Origin: Motacilla alba alba
Taxonomy: Eukaryota; Chordata; Aves; Passeriformes; Motacillidae
Direction of reading: 5' to 3'
DNA length: 64,000 nt
Assembly (NCBI RefSeq): GCF_015832195.1
Contig: NC_052026.1
Location: 12,387,619-12,451,618, forward strand
A program made the translations under genes and the position numbers. Positions 26,601-35,600 of this stretch are shown piece after piece. The notes below the pieces were generated by a model that saw only the letters and a list, made by a program, of their open reading frames with translations, was not told the origin of the DNA and made no database searches. Position 1 is the stretch's first letter, and every line of letters begins with the position of its first letter.

Positions 26601-29600
26601 CTCAGCAAGGCTGTGCTGGGAAAGGGGCCCTGGGTGCTTCAGGCAGATTTGTTCTATTAAAATATTTTTAGGTTTTCTTTGTCTTGAAAAAGTTTTTATT
26701 ACCCTGGGAGGTTCTGTCAAGTCAAACAGCACGTTGAGCCCTGTGAGTCATGCTAAACCCCTTGAACTTTAGTGCTGGCTTGGCCATACTGTTCTGGATT
26801 AGGACACTGTATAACATGCTGAACTCTCCAAGCAGGGATCTCCAAAGCAGAGGACACACTTTTCATATCTGCACACACTGGCTGCAAGGCAACAGTAAAG
26901 TAATTTAAGATCATGCTAAAGAGAGCAACTACGGGCTTTGAGTAATACCTCTTTACATCATGGGGACGTGGGAGGGGACCGGGGAGGGCTGCTGGCCAGG
27001 TGCTGCACTGGCCGGGGACCCTGGTGGTGCTGCAGGTGCTGCACTGGCACTCACCGTGCTCCCCGTGTGCAGGTGTATGAGAGCGGCAGCAACGTGGACC
27101 AGTTCGTGACCCGCTTCCTGCTGAAGGAGACGGCGAACCAGACCCAGTCACTGCTGAGCTCCGTGGAGAGTGCTGTGGATGCCATCGACGAGCAAACCAA
27201 CCCCGCCAGGTCTGCAGCACTCCTGCCCTCCTCTGGTGCCGGAGGGTGGAAGGGGAGGAGGAGGATGCTTTTGTGGGGTGAGGGAAACGCAGCGGACGTT
27301 GTGCAGCAGCAAAGGGAAGCTGGGCCTTTCTCTTTGCCTCCCTTCCCGGCTTCCTGAACTCCGGGGGCTTTTCTCCACTGCTCTGTCCTGTGCCTTCCTC
27401 TCCTGCAGTCCCCAGGGTCACCTTTAACAAGAGAACTGTGCATGGGGATGGAAACCAGGGGCAGCAGCTGGCACCGGGCTGGGCAGCGCTGGGTGCACGG
27501 GGCTGCAGCTCTGAGCAATCCTCCGCTCCCACCCAGGGCAAAACAGGCACCTGCCTGAGGTGAGCTGGCGACAGCCCACAGGGACAGATTCCCGTGCCAG
27601 GGATGCTGCCCCTCCTGCCAGAGCACTCAGCAGGCATAACCATCCAGAGGGAAAAGGCGCTTGTGCACTGAGGACAGGCAGCGCTGTCCCCCATCTCGTG
27701 AGGGGCTGTCCCCATGCCAGCAGCCCAGCACACGCCACTGAGTTTGGGCAGCACAGAGGAGACCGTGTGCTGCCAGGGCTTGGCTGTAAGGAGTTCCCAG
27801 CAGCAGAGGCAGAACCTCAGCACAGCCCCCTCGGTGCCAGTGTCACGCAGCTCCCCAGAGTGCCACTGTCACCAGCTCCAACCAGGGCAGGTTGCCATGG
27901 AAACCCGTCTGTTTGTCAGACCAACCCTTCTCCTGCTGTTCCTTCAAACCAGGAGGCCTTGGGATGCTTGCATGGGGATGCTTTGGCTTCCCAGAGCCAT
28001 GGGCGGGCAGAGGGGCACATGGAGAGTGAAAATCCCAGCTCTCTCCTAAGACAGACTCTGTGGAACACAGCGAGACCTGGGCAGCTCTGCCACCATCTCA
28101 CCAGCTTTTCCAGCAGGAATGCTGTGGGTTGCATCATCTCACACTCCTTTCTTCTCTTTATTTTGTGGCAAACCTTGTACAAAAAGAAGTAGGAGCTCCT
28201 GCAAAACAATGAACAGGAAACAAACCCAACATCAGGCAGAGCAATTAGAGCCCATGAAAAACTTTGCTGGCTTTTATTTGCTGATGTGTGGGCCTAGATC
28301 ATAATGGGGAGTATTGTAGCTGTTTTCTCATGAAGATAATAGCTAAAAAGAAAAACAAATCCCACAAAAAATTATCTCCTTCATCCCATGAAGACAAAGA
28401 GGTGGCCTAAAAAGCATGAAAATAAAGGGCTGTAGAACAAAGTGCAAAGGCAGAGGTCCAAGATGGAGACACCTCATTAAATTCTGATTAAAATAAATCT
28501 CTGTCTCTTTTTGACCAATTTCCTGTCTATTGACAGGGATAATCCAGGACCAGCAGTGGTATAATTGCACAGCCTGTAGCAAAGGGATGCTCCTGCACCC
28601 GTTATTGTTGTTCCTGCCTCCTTATCTTGGAGACGTTCTTTGGGACCTGCACACCATGTCCCTGTGTATATGGTGGAGCCCACACTGGCTGATTTACAAG
28701 GTAGCTGGGGAAAGAGAGCCCAGCAATTTTGCTTAGGAGGAGCCAGGTGACAGGGGAGGGACAGGAGGGCAGGGAGATGCTGGCTGGTGTGGTGCCCATT
28801 GGCTCCAGGGCACTCAGCATATTGTCTCCAGCTGGGAGCTGCTTGACTAACAAAAGATGCCAAGAGGAGCTCCCAGGCACCTCTGTCAGCAGTCGGCTGG
28901 CACAGAGCTGCTCTTGCTGGGAGGAAACACTGGAAATCCTTTGAGCTGCTCAGCCTCTCTCTCTGTGGCACAGGCTCCTGTTGGTGGAGAAGAAAGGAGA
29001 GAGTCATTCTTCCCCAAACCCATTCCCATCTCACTCACAGGGATGGCAGCTGCAAGCCCTTGTGAGGATGGCAGATCTCTCATTCTCTCTGGCTTGCAAA
29101 TAAACGAGGTCCTGAGAGGACCACCGAGGACCCGGTGCTGGATGGTGGTTATGGATGCTCCATCTGTGGAAGTGTTTCAGGACAGTTTTTTTGATCTTTG
29201 AGCAACCTCCAGGCCAAATGGGCTTTGTAGACCCAGGCAAAGAAAGCATGGTGGAGGAAATGCTACAGTGGGTGTGTTTCCATTCTCCAGGAGAACTGCA
29301 GCTGCAGTCTGTTAGTGAGATACACAGCCTCTGCTCATGGGCAGTCTGGGTGGCAGCAGCTTTTCCTGTCTGAAAGCCACCAAAGCCATTGGACTGCAAA
29401 ACCAGCCCAGTGAAGTGCAGCTGGCTGGGCACAGGGGCCTGAATGCCCCATGTTGCAGGTGTCTGTCTAGGACAGAAAAAGGCCCTGAAGGCTGCTGGTG
29501 GTGCCAGGAGGGCTGTGCTGTTCCATAAGCAGGAAAGAAAAGTGTTGGCTGCTGGGAGCAGCCCACTGACATTCCTTTGCTTCTGACCCCCTCCAAGGGA

Positions 29601-31685
29601 TCTGGCGTCATGGGCAGAGCTGCCAGAAAGGACACTCCAGTGGCTGGCTCATGCCAGTCTGTGAGTGCCAGCTCTGCTGTCCTGACACCCTGTGTGCTCT
29701 CTGGTTGCAGACACTACCCCAGCAAGGATGGTCACGGCCTGAGTGACACCTGGTATGACAACCCTGTCCCCAGCTACTCTCCCACCACCTGGATGGTCCC
29801 TAGGGAGCAAGGAAAGAGCTTCCAGGCTGGTAAGTGCTGGCTGCCTGGGGTGGCTTGGAGCACTCGAGTCCAAGCAGCATCACAGGGCTCTCAGGGGGTG
29901 CCTGCAGGTGTCCCTCACTCCATCAGTGTCTCCTGGCTCTGCGCAGGTTCCCCTGACACCAAGGCAGAGGGGCTGGAGGGGCAGATCAACAGGCTGGCCA
30001 AGCTGATTGGCAAGCTGGAGGACAAGGTAAGGGCCAGTATTTCCCTGCGTGGAGCTGTCCTGCCATCCCAGGGACAATTCAGGGACCTTGCCCCAGCTGT
30101 TCTGAGGCAGGGATGAGGATGTGGTGTTGGGGATGTTGGCTGCAAAGGGAGCAGAGGGAACTTTTGTGAAGGATCCTGACTGGAGGTGCAAGCGGCTCTT
30201 GGAGCCCATTCCCTGTGGAGAAGGGGCACAGTCATTGCAAATGGTGGGGACAGAAACCCACCAAGCAGGGAAGGACACGCAGCCTCAGCCAATCCACCAC
30301 CCTCTCTGCTGCTTATTGTTCTTTTCCCAGACCCTCTGGTTTGACCTGCACCAGCGGCTGTCGGACAGCGAGAGCACGGCCTGCACGGTGAGTGTGCCCA
30401 ACCACCACCCGTGGGTGCTGGGGTGCCCCTGCAGCACAAAGCCACGTTTTGGGGGTCACTGTGTTTCTGTGGGTCTCACATGCTGTGTTTGGGGGCCTGG
30501 CAGTACCTGCTCCTGGTGAGGAACGAGATGACGGTGTCACACAAGCACCTGGGCGAATTCTGCAGCTCCCTGAAGCAGTACCTGAAGAGCGTGGCCGGGG
30601 AGCGGGACTGCTTCCAGTGGGTACCATCAGCAGCTGCATGTCAGGGGCTGGGAGATGGGGGCTTGGCGTGGGCTGGAGTGGGGACCAAGTGAAGGACTGA
30701 GGCAAAGCAGCCAGGATTTGGGATGTAGTCACACTTAGCCACCAACACTGCTTTTGCATGGGCTGGGGAGTGATGGAATGGCGAGAGGGGCTACCCCTAC
30801 CTGGGCTGCTGGGGCTGGATCCCCCTCGGTAGCCCACCCGAGAGCACACCTGTGGCTGCAGAGGGGGGAGGGATGCCCCACGCTGGGGGCTCACCCCCTC
30901 TCCCTGTTTCTGCCAGCGTCACCGCGGTGAAGCTGCCTGATGGGGTCACCTTCATCGTCTATGAGTTCTGGGAGACCGAGGAGGACTGGAAGAGGTAGGG
31001 GAGGGGATGAACAAGCCCATTTTGGGATCCTGGGGTGTGGAGGGTTGTTAGAGCAACTGAGCCCCAAGCTCTGCCCCCTGTCTGACGGCAGCACTGAGGA
31101 GCTGTCTGTCTGTTTGCCCTAGGGCTGTCTCTGTAAACAGGACAGGGGGGTTGGGGTGGGTCTCTCTACACCTCCTACCTGGGAGTGCCTTTGGATGTGG
31201 TGATGAGAGGGGTCAGTGTCCTGAACCAAGGCAGGGTGCTCTGCACAAGGGGAGTGAGCAGGATTGCTGGCACCCAGCCCTGCCAGAGCCCAGGGTGCTG
31301 GGGGGGGGCTGGGATGGTGTTTCTGGGGTGCTGGGTGTCACCCACTCTCTCCCACCTGGACACAGGCACCTGCAGAGTGCCACCTGCAAGGGCTTCCAGC
31401 ACGTCAAGGTGGACACGCTCAGCCAGCCTGAGGCCATCTCCAGCGTGGCTGTGCCAGGTAGGAGGGCAGCCACTCCAGAAGGTGGGGGACAGGGACCCCT
31501 GGGCAGCCAGCACCTCTCCAGTTGTTGGGGAGCAAGGGTGGGCAGGTGGCATGGTGTGAAGGACAGCACGGGCTGAGCTGGCTGGGCTGGGGGGGGTGGG
31601 GTTCAGGGTGACGTGGGGCTGGGCAGGTGTGACCCTCCAGTGATGTTTCCCTGCAGCTGCCTGGTGCACCCTGAGCCGAGAGTGA
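14337..31685 (+). CDS. NECAB2: NECAB2, N-terminal EF-hand calcium-binding protein 2 (3' part, ten exons)
   Basis: Joined exons: 14337-14362, 17021-17118, 27073-27209, 29711-29829, 29947-30026, 30331-30387, 30504-30616, 30917-30994, 31366-31457, 31657-31685. All junctions are GT-AG and keep one frame of 829 nt to the TGA at 31683-31685. The order of parts is: end of the EF-hand region ([20 protein letters not shown]), a helical segment ([18 protein letters not shown]), a variable linker, a coiled coil ([18 protein letters not shown]), and a C-terminal ABM-type domain ([21 protein letters not shown], [12 protein letters not shown]) ending [14 protein letters not shown] proteins are neuronal Ca2+ sensors; NECAB2 is reported to bind the adenosine A2A and mGlu5 receptors. 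NECAB1/3 are the alternatives, but the C-terminus and the neighbour SLC38A8 favour NECAB2. About 110 N-terminal residues are missing. Confidence 0.95.
17021..17118 (+). CDS. NECAB2: NECAB2 exon encoding [13 protein letters not shown] region
   Basis: Reads [20 protein letters not shown] and on to MDYTKR; the first D is completed by the G of the previous exon. Acceptor TTTTCCCAG, donor GTGAGT, ends in phase 0. Confidence 0.96.
18220..18261. repeat. 21-bp tandem duplication
   Basis: GATGTCTTGCCGTTGTAAAC is repeated with period 21, as GATGTCTTGCCATTGTAAAT. Confidence 0.85.
18666..18722. repeat. 23-bp tandem repeat, two copies plus partial
   Basis: The unit GGATGGTTAAGAAGAACACC followed by TAA occurs at 18666-18688 and 18689-18711. 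A third partial copy (GAAGAACACCT) follows. Confidence 0.88.
19241..19366 (-). mobile_element. CR1 LINE fragment, 3' end, minus orientation
   Basis: The + strand carries CCATGGGCAGGGACA, TTCCACTAGACAAG, AAAGCCCCATCCAGCCTGG and TTCAGGGATGGGG in that order. This is the reverse complement of the conserved 3' region of avian CR1 retrotransposons as I know it. The left edge (TTGGAAGGAATTTAAACCTC) fits the CR1 tail (GAGGTCCCTTCCAA type). It is 5'-truncated as usual and non-coding. Edges are approximate. Confidence 0.85.
20645..20684. repeat. poly(A) run of 40
   Basis: An uninterrupted run of 40 A, preceded directly by GAAT so that AATAAA is formed at its edge. It could be the tail of an old retrotransposed copy or a plain mononucleotide microsatellite. 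No recognisable coding body precedes it and no clear target-site duplication was seen. Confidence 0.9.
25531..25561. repeat. (CCAT)n microsatellite
   Basis: About 7.75 copies of the tetranucleotide CCAT within the long NECAB2 intron. Confidence 0.95.
26467..26506. repeat. 20-bp imperfect tandem duplication
   Basis: CTGGTTGGGCAGGTGTTGAA is followed by CTGGTTGGGTCAGTGTTGGA. Related GTGCCAGTGTCC pieces follow, so the surrounding 100 bases look like a decayed repeat. Confidence 0.6.
27073..27209 (+). CDS. NECAB2: NECAB2 exon encoding [18 protein letters not shown] region
   Basis: Begins [19 protein letters not shown] and ends AIDEQTNPA plus two bases of an Arg codon. Acceptor TGTGCAG, donor GTCTGC. 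This is the best conserved helical segment of the family. The intron upstream is open in the same frame back to an ATG at 26938. Confidence 0.96.
29140..29225 (+). mobile_element. possible diverged CR1 LINE fragment
   Basis: GGATGCTCCATCTGTGGAAG, then TGTTTCAGGAC and TTTGAGCAACCT, resemble the CR1 3' segment GGATGCTCCATCCCTGGAAG...TTTGAGCAACCTGG, here on the + strand with insertions. It lies in the intron between the 27073 and 29711 exons. Confidence 0.45.
29711..29829 (+). CDS. NECAB2: NECAB2 exon encoding variable linker
   Basis: Completes the Arg codon (AG|A), then reads [20 protein letters not shown] and on to REQGKSFQA. Acceptor TGGTTGCAG, donor GTAAGT. The human counterpart is a low-conservation linker of similar length. 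Confidence 0.93.
29947..30026 (+). CDS. NECAB2: NECAB2 exon encoding coiled coil
   Basis: Reads [19 protein letters not shown] then IGKLEDK, a heptad-like coiled coil. Acceptor GCGCAG, donor GTAAGG. Confidence 0.95.
30331..30387 (+). CDS. NECAB2: NECAB2 exon, start of ABM-like domain
   Basis: Nineteen whole codons, [19 protein letters not shown], phase 0 at both ends. Acceptor TTTTCCCAG, donor GTGAGT. Being in phase at both ends, it could be skipped without a frameshift. Confidence 0.95.
30504..30616 (+). CDS. NECAB2: NECAB2 exon, ABM-like domain middle
   Basis: Reads [19 protein letters not shown] and on to ERDCF plus CA of a His codon. Acceptor GGCAG. The donor is GTGGGT; choosing it joins CA to the C of the next exon and restores the family's CFH(I/V)TAV motif. 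Confidence 0.92.
30917..30994 (+). CDS. NECAB2: NECAB2 exon, ABM-like domain
   Basis: Reads [19 protein letters not shown] then TEEDWK plus AG of an Arg codon. Acceptor CTGCCAG, donor GTAGGG. Confidence 0.95.
31366..31457 (+). CDS. NECAB2: NECAB2 penultimate coding exon
   Basis: Reads [20 protein letters not shown] then [10 protein letters not shown]. Acceptor GACACAG, donor GTAGGA. Confidence 0.95.
31657..31685 (+). CDS. NECAB2: NECAB2 last coding exon
   Basis: Completes an Ala codon (G|CT) and reads AWCTLSRE then TGA at 31683-31685. Acceptor CCCTGCAG. The AAWCT ending matches NECAB2. Confidence 0.93.
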
Positions 31686-31883
31686 CACTCAGTGCCGGGG
31701 CCTGCCAGCACCTGTCCCCTCTGCGGGGTGGCCATGCCTGGAGGAGGTGCCCGTGTGACCCGGCTGCAGTGAAGGAAACTCCCATGTGTGTGTCCCCCAC
31801 CCCAGAGAGTCCTCCCTCAGCTCCCCACCACCTGGGGCATCTCTCCATGGTGTGGGTGGTCTTGGGGGAAAGAAGGACTGCCA

Positions 31884-31914
31884 GGGGAGGGGCTGGCAGG
31901 GTTTGGGGAGGGGG
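31884..31914 (+). other. potential G-quadruplex in NECAB2 3'UTR
   Basis: Five G tracts (4, 4, 3, 4 and 5 G) are separated by loops of A, CTGGCA, TTT and A on the sense strand. This meets the usual G3+N1-7 rule. Folding in the mRNA is not shown. Confidence 0.6.
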
Positions 31915-32417
31915 ACATCCCCCAGACATAGGTAGGCAGGGAGGGGGGCAACGAGTGCAGGCAGGCAGGCACTAGGAAGGAGGGATGGGAGTGGGAGGCT
32001 GGAGCCCCCCATGAAAGCAGGGAGGAGGTTGGGGGTCTGTGCAAGTCCCTAGGGGCCACCCCGGGAAGAGACTGGGGGGTTGAGGCTGTGCCTGGTGTGT
32101 GTGTGCCTGCAGGGATGGGGACCCCTGCCCCAGGGGGAGTCAGGGTGGTGGCAGAGGGGGGGTTTCCCTTCTCCCTTAAGGTGCCCCTTAGTCCTTTCCA
32201 GCTGTGGGGGGTCCCCAGGGGTTTCCTTTGCATGTGCACAGTTGCAGCTGGTGCCTTGTAGGCATGAGGGTGGCTGCCTCCCCTCCTTCCTCCCTTCCAG
32301 GGGTCTGTACTTTGTCTGTGTGTCTGTCTGTCTGTGCCAATCCCACACCCACCTCGCTGAGCGTGGGGGTCCCTCAGAGTGTGTGGCACAGGACCTTTGC
32401 CAATACCCTCTCCTGTC

Positions 32418-32423
32418 TTTATT
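32418..32423 (-). terminator. SLC38A8: SLC38A8 poly(A) signal (AATAAA on minus strand)
   Basis: The + strand reads TTTATT, so the minus strand reads AATAAA, 135 bases after the SLC38A8 stop. It lies 30 bases inside the NECAB2 side of the other signal, so the two transcripts should overlap by several tens of bases. Confidence 0.82.
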
Positions 32424-32453
32424 AGCCACTGTACAACGGGGACAGTGATGCCA

Positions 32454-32459
32454 AATAAA
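32454..32459 (+). terminator. NECAB2: NECAB2 poly(A) signal AATAAA
   Basis: Canonical hexamer about 770 bases after the NECAB2 stop, followed by a GT-rich stretch (GAGGTGTGGCTGTGTT), as expected for a downstream element. Confidence 0.88.
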
Positions 32460-32558
32460 ACCGCCATGGGATCCAGAGGTGTGGCTGTGTTCGGGGCATC
32501 TTTGCGGGGCAGGACGCTGGGGGGTCACGGTGGGGTCACCATGGGGCTCTGCGGTCCC

Positions 32559-32655
32559 TCAGCGCAGCAGCCCCAGCACGGCCAGGGCAGCGCTCTGCCC
32601 GCAGACAAAGGCACCGCCGAGAACGGAGAGAACCCCCCAGGCGATGAGAGCAGCC
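32559..32655 (-). CDS. SLC38A8: SLC38A8 coding exon 10 with stop
   Basis: Residues 409-440: [20 protein letters not shown] then [12 protein letters not shown] and TGA. Recognised from the family's WGVVSVL.G.F..GQS.A.AV ending. Acceptor TCGCTGCAG; the frame closes exactly with exon 9. The intron before it (32656-33964) holds no other recognised exon. Confidence 0.9.
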
Positions 32656-35600
32656 CTGCAGCGACACGAGCAGAGGCTGCCGGGGTAGAGCTGACCTCAG
32701 TTACGGGCCACCCCTGTACCCCAGCTCCTCTGGCTGTGGAGCTCTCTGCAGGGTCAGTCTCCTCTGCCCTGCTCCTCTGCCTCACTCCCAGTCGATGGCA
32801 GAAGAGCCCGGCAGCCCCCTGTCCCCTGCAATGACACACAAACCTTGGTCAAAAAGCCAGCAGATGCCACCATGCAATCGTTCCCAATTCTGCCTGTGCT
32901 CAGTGACCCTGCTGACAGAGCAGAGACCCACATCCCCCACCCTGTGCTCGGGCACGGCCACTCCCACACAGCCCCAGCTCCATCCTGTCACCACATGCTT
33001 CCAGCCCTGTCCCCTCCTCGGCTCCAGCCCCAATTCCCGGAGCCCTGGGTCTGTTCCCTCCTCCCCAGGCACTCAGCCCACCTCACCCCAGCCCCTGCGA
33101 TGCAGCACTCACCCCAAACCCAGCTGCTGCTCTGCCACAGGGTCCTCAGCACCGTGCTCCTTCCCAGACTGTCGCGGGCAGGCTGGGACTGTCCCCTCGC
33201 AGTCTCCATCACCCCAGCTCATGTCGTCCCTTCTCCTCATGATGGGCTCATGCTCTGGCAGGTCTCCCCAAGGAACCTCCCCAAACCTTTGTCACCCACC
33301 TGGGTGCCCTTGCTGACTTTCTGCCTTGGCCCCTCCAGCACTTTGGCACCCTTTGGGACACCCTCACCCCTCCCCAGATGTTCATGGGTCCCCCGAGCAC
33401 CCTCCTGACCAAGAACTCAATGTCCTGGAGTGCTGCCTCCACCCACCACATAACCTCCATCCTCCTTCAAGCTCTGCTGCTCCCCCAGGGGCACCACAGA
33501 CACGCTAAAGCACACACTTATTCCAAACTCACCAGCACCATGTCAGGTCCCCCTGACAGGAGCGGTGATAGGGACACACCGCCCCGGCACAACAGACACC
33601 GAACACCTGATGGCCTCCTGTGTTGGGGTACCCTGCCCCTCTGACCCCCAACCTGACCCCACCCCAGTCCCCACCGGGTGCCCCAGTGCCACCAAACCCC
33701 ACAGGTCTTCTGCCCCTAAAGTCACTCTGGTACCTGGGCACCTCCTTGGTGCCTGGACACAGCCCTGGTATCCAGGAACATTCCCAGGCACAGCCCCAGC
33801 GGAGCACTTCCCTCCACACCCAAATTCCCCTCCTTGCAGGGTTCCCACTTTGACCAGGGTGACCCCCAGGGATCTGCCTTGGCCACGGCCCATGGGATAC
33901 CACACCCTGGCCCTGGCCCTGTCCCTTCCCTTGCCCCCACCACGCGGAGCACGCAGACACTCACTTCTTGCGTGGCCCGAGGCTGCGGGTCCCAGTCACG
34001 CACACGAGGCACAGCCCTGCTGTCAGGGCAGAAGCTCAGCCCCGACACAGCACCCCTCACTGCATTGTCCCCCACAAACACAGCCCTGCGCCCCCCAAAA
34101 CAGGGCCAGGACAGGCCACTTTCCCCTGCAGCAATGCCCTTGGCACCAGTGACCCCTCAACACTTTCCTCCCTCCCTGTGCCTGCTCTTGCCTGGGAAGA
34201 TGAAGATGAAGAAGGCGCTGATGCCGCCGATGAGCTCGATGACTTTGCCGATGTCGGGGACGAACAGGGCGATGCCCAGCGTGGCAGCCATCCAGGTGAC
34301 CGTCAGTGCCACCCGGCTCCGCCACTCGTGTGCCTCAGACACTGCCACGGCCCCGCGCTTCAGGGTTGCCCACAAGTCCTTCACCACAGATCTGGGAGGG
34401 AGGATTGCGGGGGTGACGGCACCCAGGGGAGCTGCACCGGCTTGGGGGACACCTGGCTTGTCACCAGTCCCCTCACCTGCCCAGCAGCACCACAATGGGG
34501 TAAATAGTGACAATGGAGACACCAAAGAGCAGGCGGGCAACGATGACAAGAGGGTCGTTCCCTGGATAGGACATCAGGACGTCGGACGCCACGGCGTCTC
34601 CGAAGGTCAGGTAGCCGTAGAGCCCTGCTGACAGGGAGGCGGGGGTGGGTGGATGTGCAGTGAGCAGCACAGAGGAATTCTGAGGAGGATGGATGAGCCA
34701 AGGGGAGAGGGGACTCCCAGGGCAAGGAAGAGTGAAGGGTTTGGTGCTGGGGTTACCAGTGAGGGAGTAGATGAGCAGGCAAATGAGCATGGAGAGCACA
34801 GAGACGGTGACCCAGTGGGAGAAGCTCTGGTTGCGCATGCTGCTGTAGATGGCCACACATGCCTCGTGGCACTGCAAGGCAAGGGGAGATGGTGCTGGGG
34901 CCCCATGCAGGGACAGCCCCCACCCCCAGCATCCTCTCTCCCACCTATGGGTGTCCTGTCCCACTCTGCCTCATTCCCAGGCACTTGTGTCCTGCCCCAC
35001 AGCACCTCTGGTGACAGCCACAGTCCCCTTTCCTGCAAGCTGCCCTTCAAGGGATGGCATCCCCATAGTCTGGGATGCCATGGTGGGCTGCACTGCCCTG
35101 GCAGCTGCAGCCAGAGGGGCCAGGGTGACCTACCTGGAAGCCAAAGCAGATGGTGGGAATGACACTGAAGATGGAGGTCCAGGATGAGGACCTGTGGCGG
35201 GTGGAGAGGAAGCACAGAGCAAAGGGCATGAGGCCCTTGTGGAGAAGAAACCTTCATGCCATAAACCGTGCGGCCTGGATGGCACCCGATGGCAACGTCT
35301 TGCCCAGTGATTCTGGGAGAAAGGGGTATTGCTGGGGTGAAAGCTGGGGCTGGGAGCTACCACCCACTGTGAGTTGTCCCCAGCTCACCCCCACCCCACA
35401 CAGGGCCCAGTGCCATCCCTGCCCCACCTCCAGCCCTGCCCCTGTGTCACTGCTCAGGCCATGGAATTCAGGACAGGAGGGATGTAGGGCTGACCCTCCT
35501 ACCTGGAGGGCTGGGGCGGCTCAGTCAAATGCAGGCTGTCTGCCTGCAGGTAGTATTTCAGGATGACGACCAGAGTGAGGTAGCAGGCAGCCAGTGTGCC

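Larger units (their letters stand above)
17119..27072 (+). other. NECAB2: NECAB2 10-kb intron
   Basis: No exon is seen. It contains small tandem duplications at 18220-18261 and 18666-18722, a CR1 fragment at about 19241-19366, a 40-base A run at 20645-20684, a CCAT microsatellite at 25531-25561 and a 20-bp duplication at 26467-26506. The junction is phase 0 on both sides, so a missing exon is not required. Confidence 0.85.
31686..32480 (+). other. NECAB2: NECAB2 3'UTR
   Basis: From the stop to about 20 bases past the AATAAA at 32454-32459. It is G-rich with a potential quadruplex at 31884-31914 and a (TGTC)n stretch near 32318-32335. The cleavage point is estimated. Confidence 0.75.

Noticed and set aside
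26753..27823. 356-codon open frame on the minus strand
   Set aside because: It runs antisense through a clearly real NECAB2 exon (27073-27209) and GC-rich intron. The protein has no recognisable domain and is low-complexity.
27560..28192. 210-codon open frame on the plus strand
   Set aside because: Lies wholly in the intron after the 27073 NECAB2 exon, shows no family resemblance and no splice logic.
33834..34631. 265-codon open frame on the plus strand
   Set aside because: It overlaps SLC38A8 exons 7-9 in antisense; those exons match a known transporter, so this is a shadow frame.
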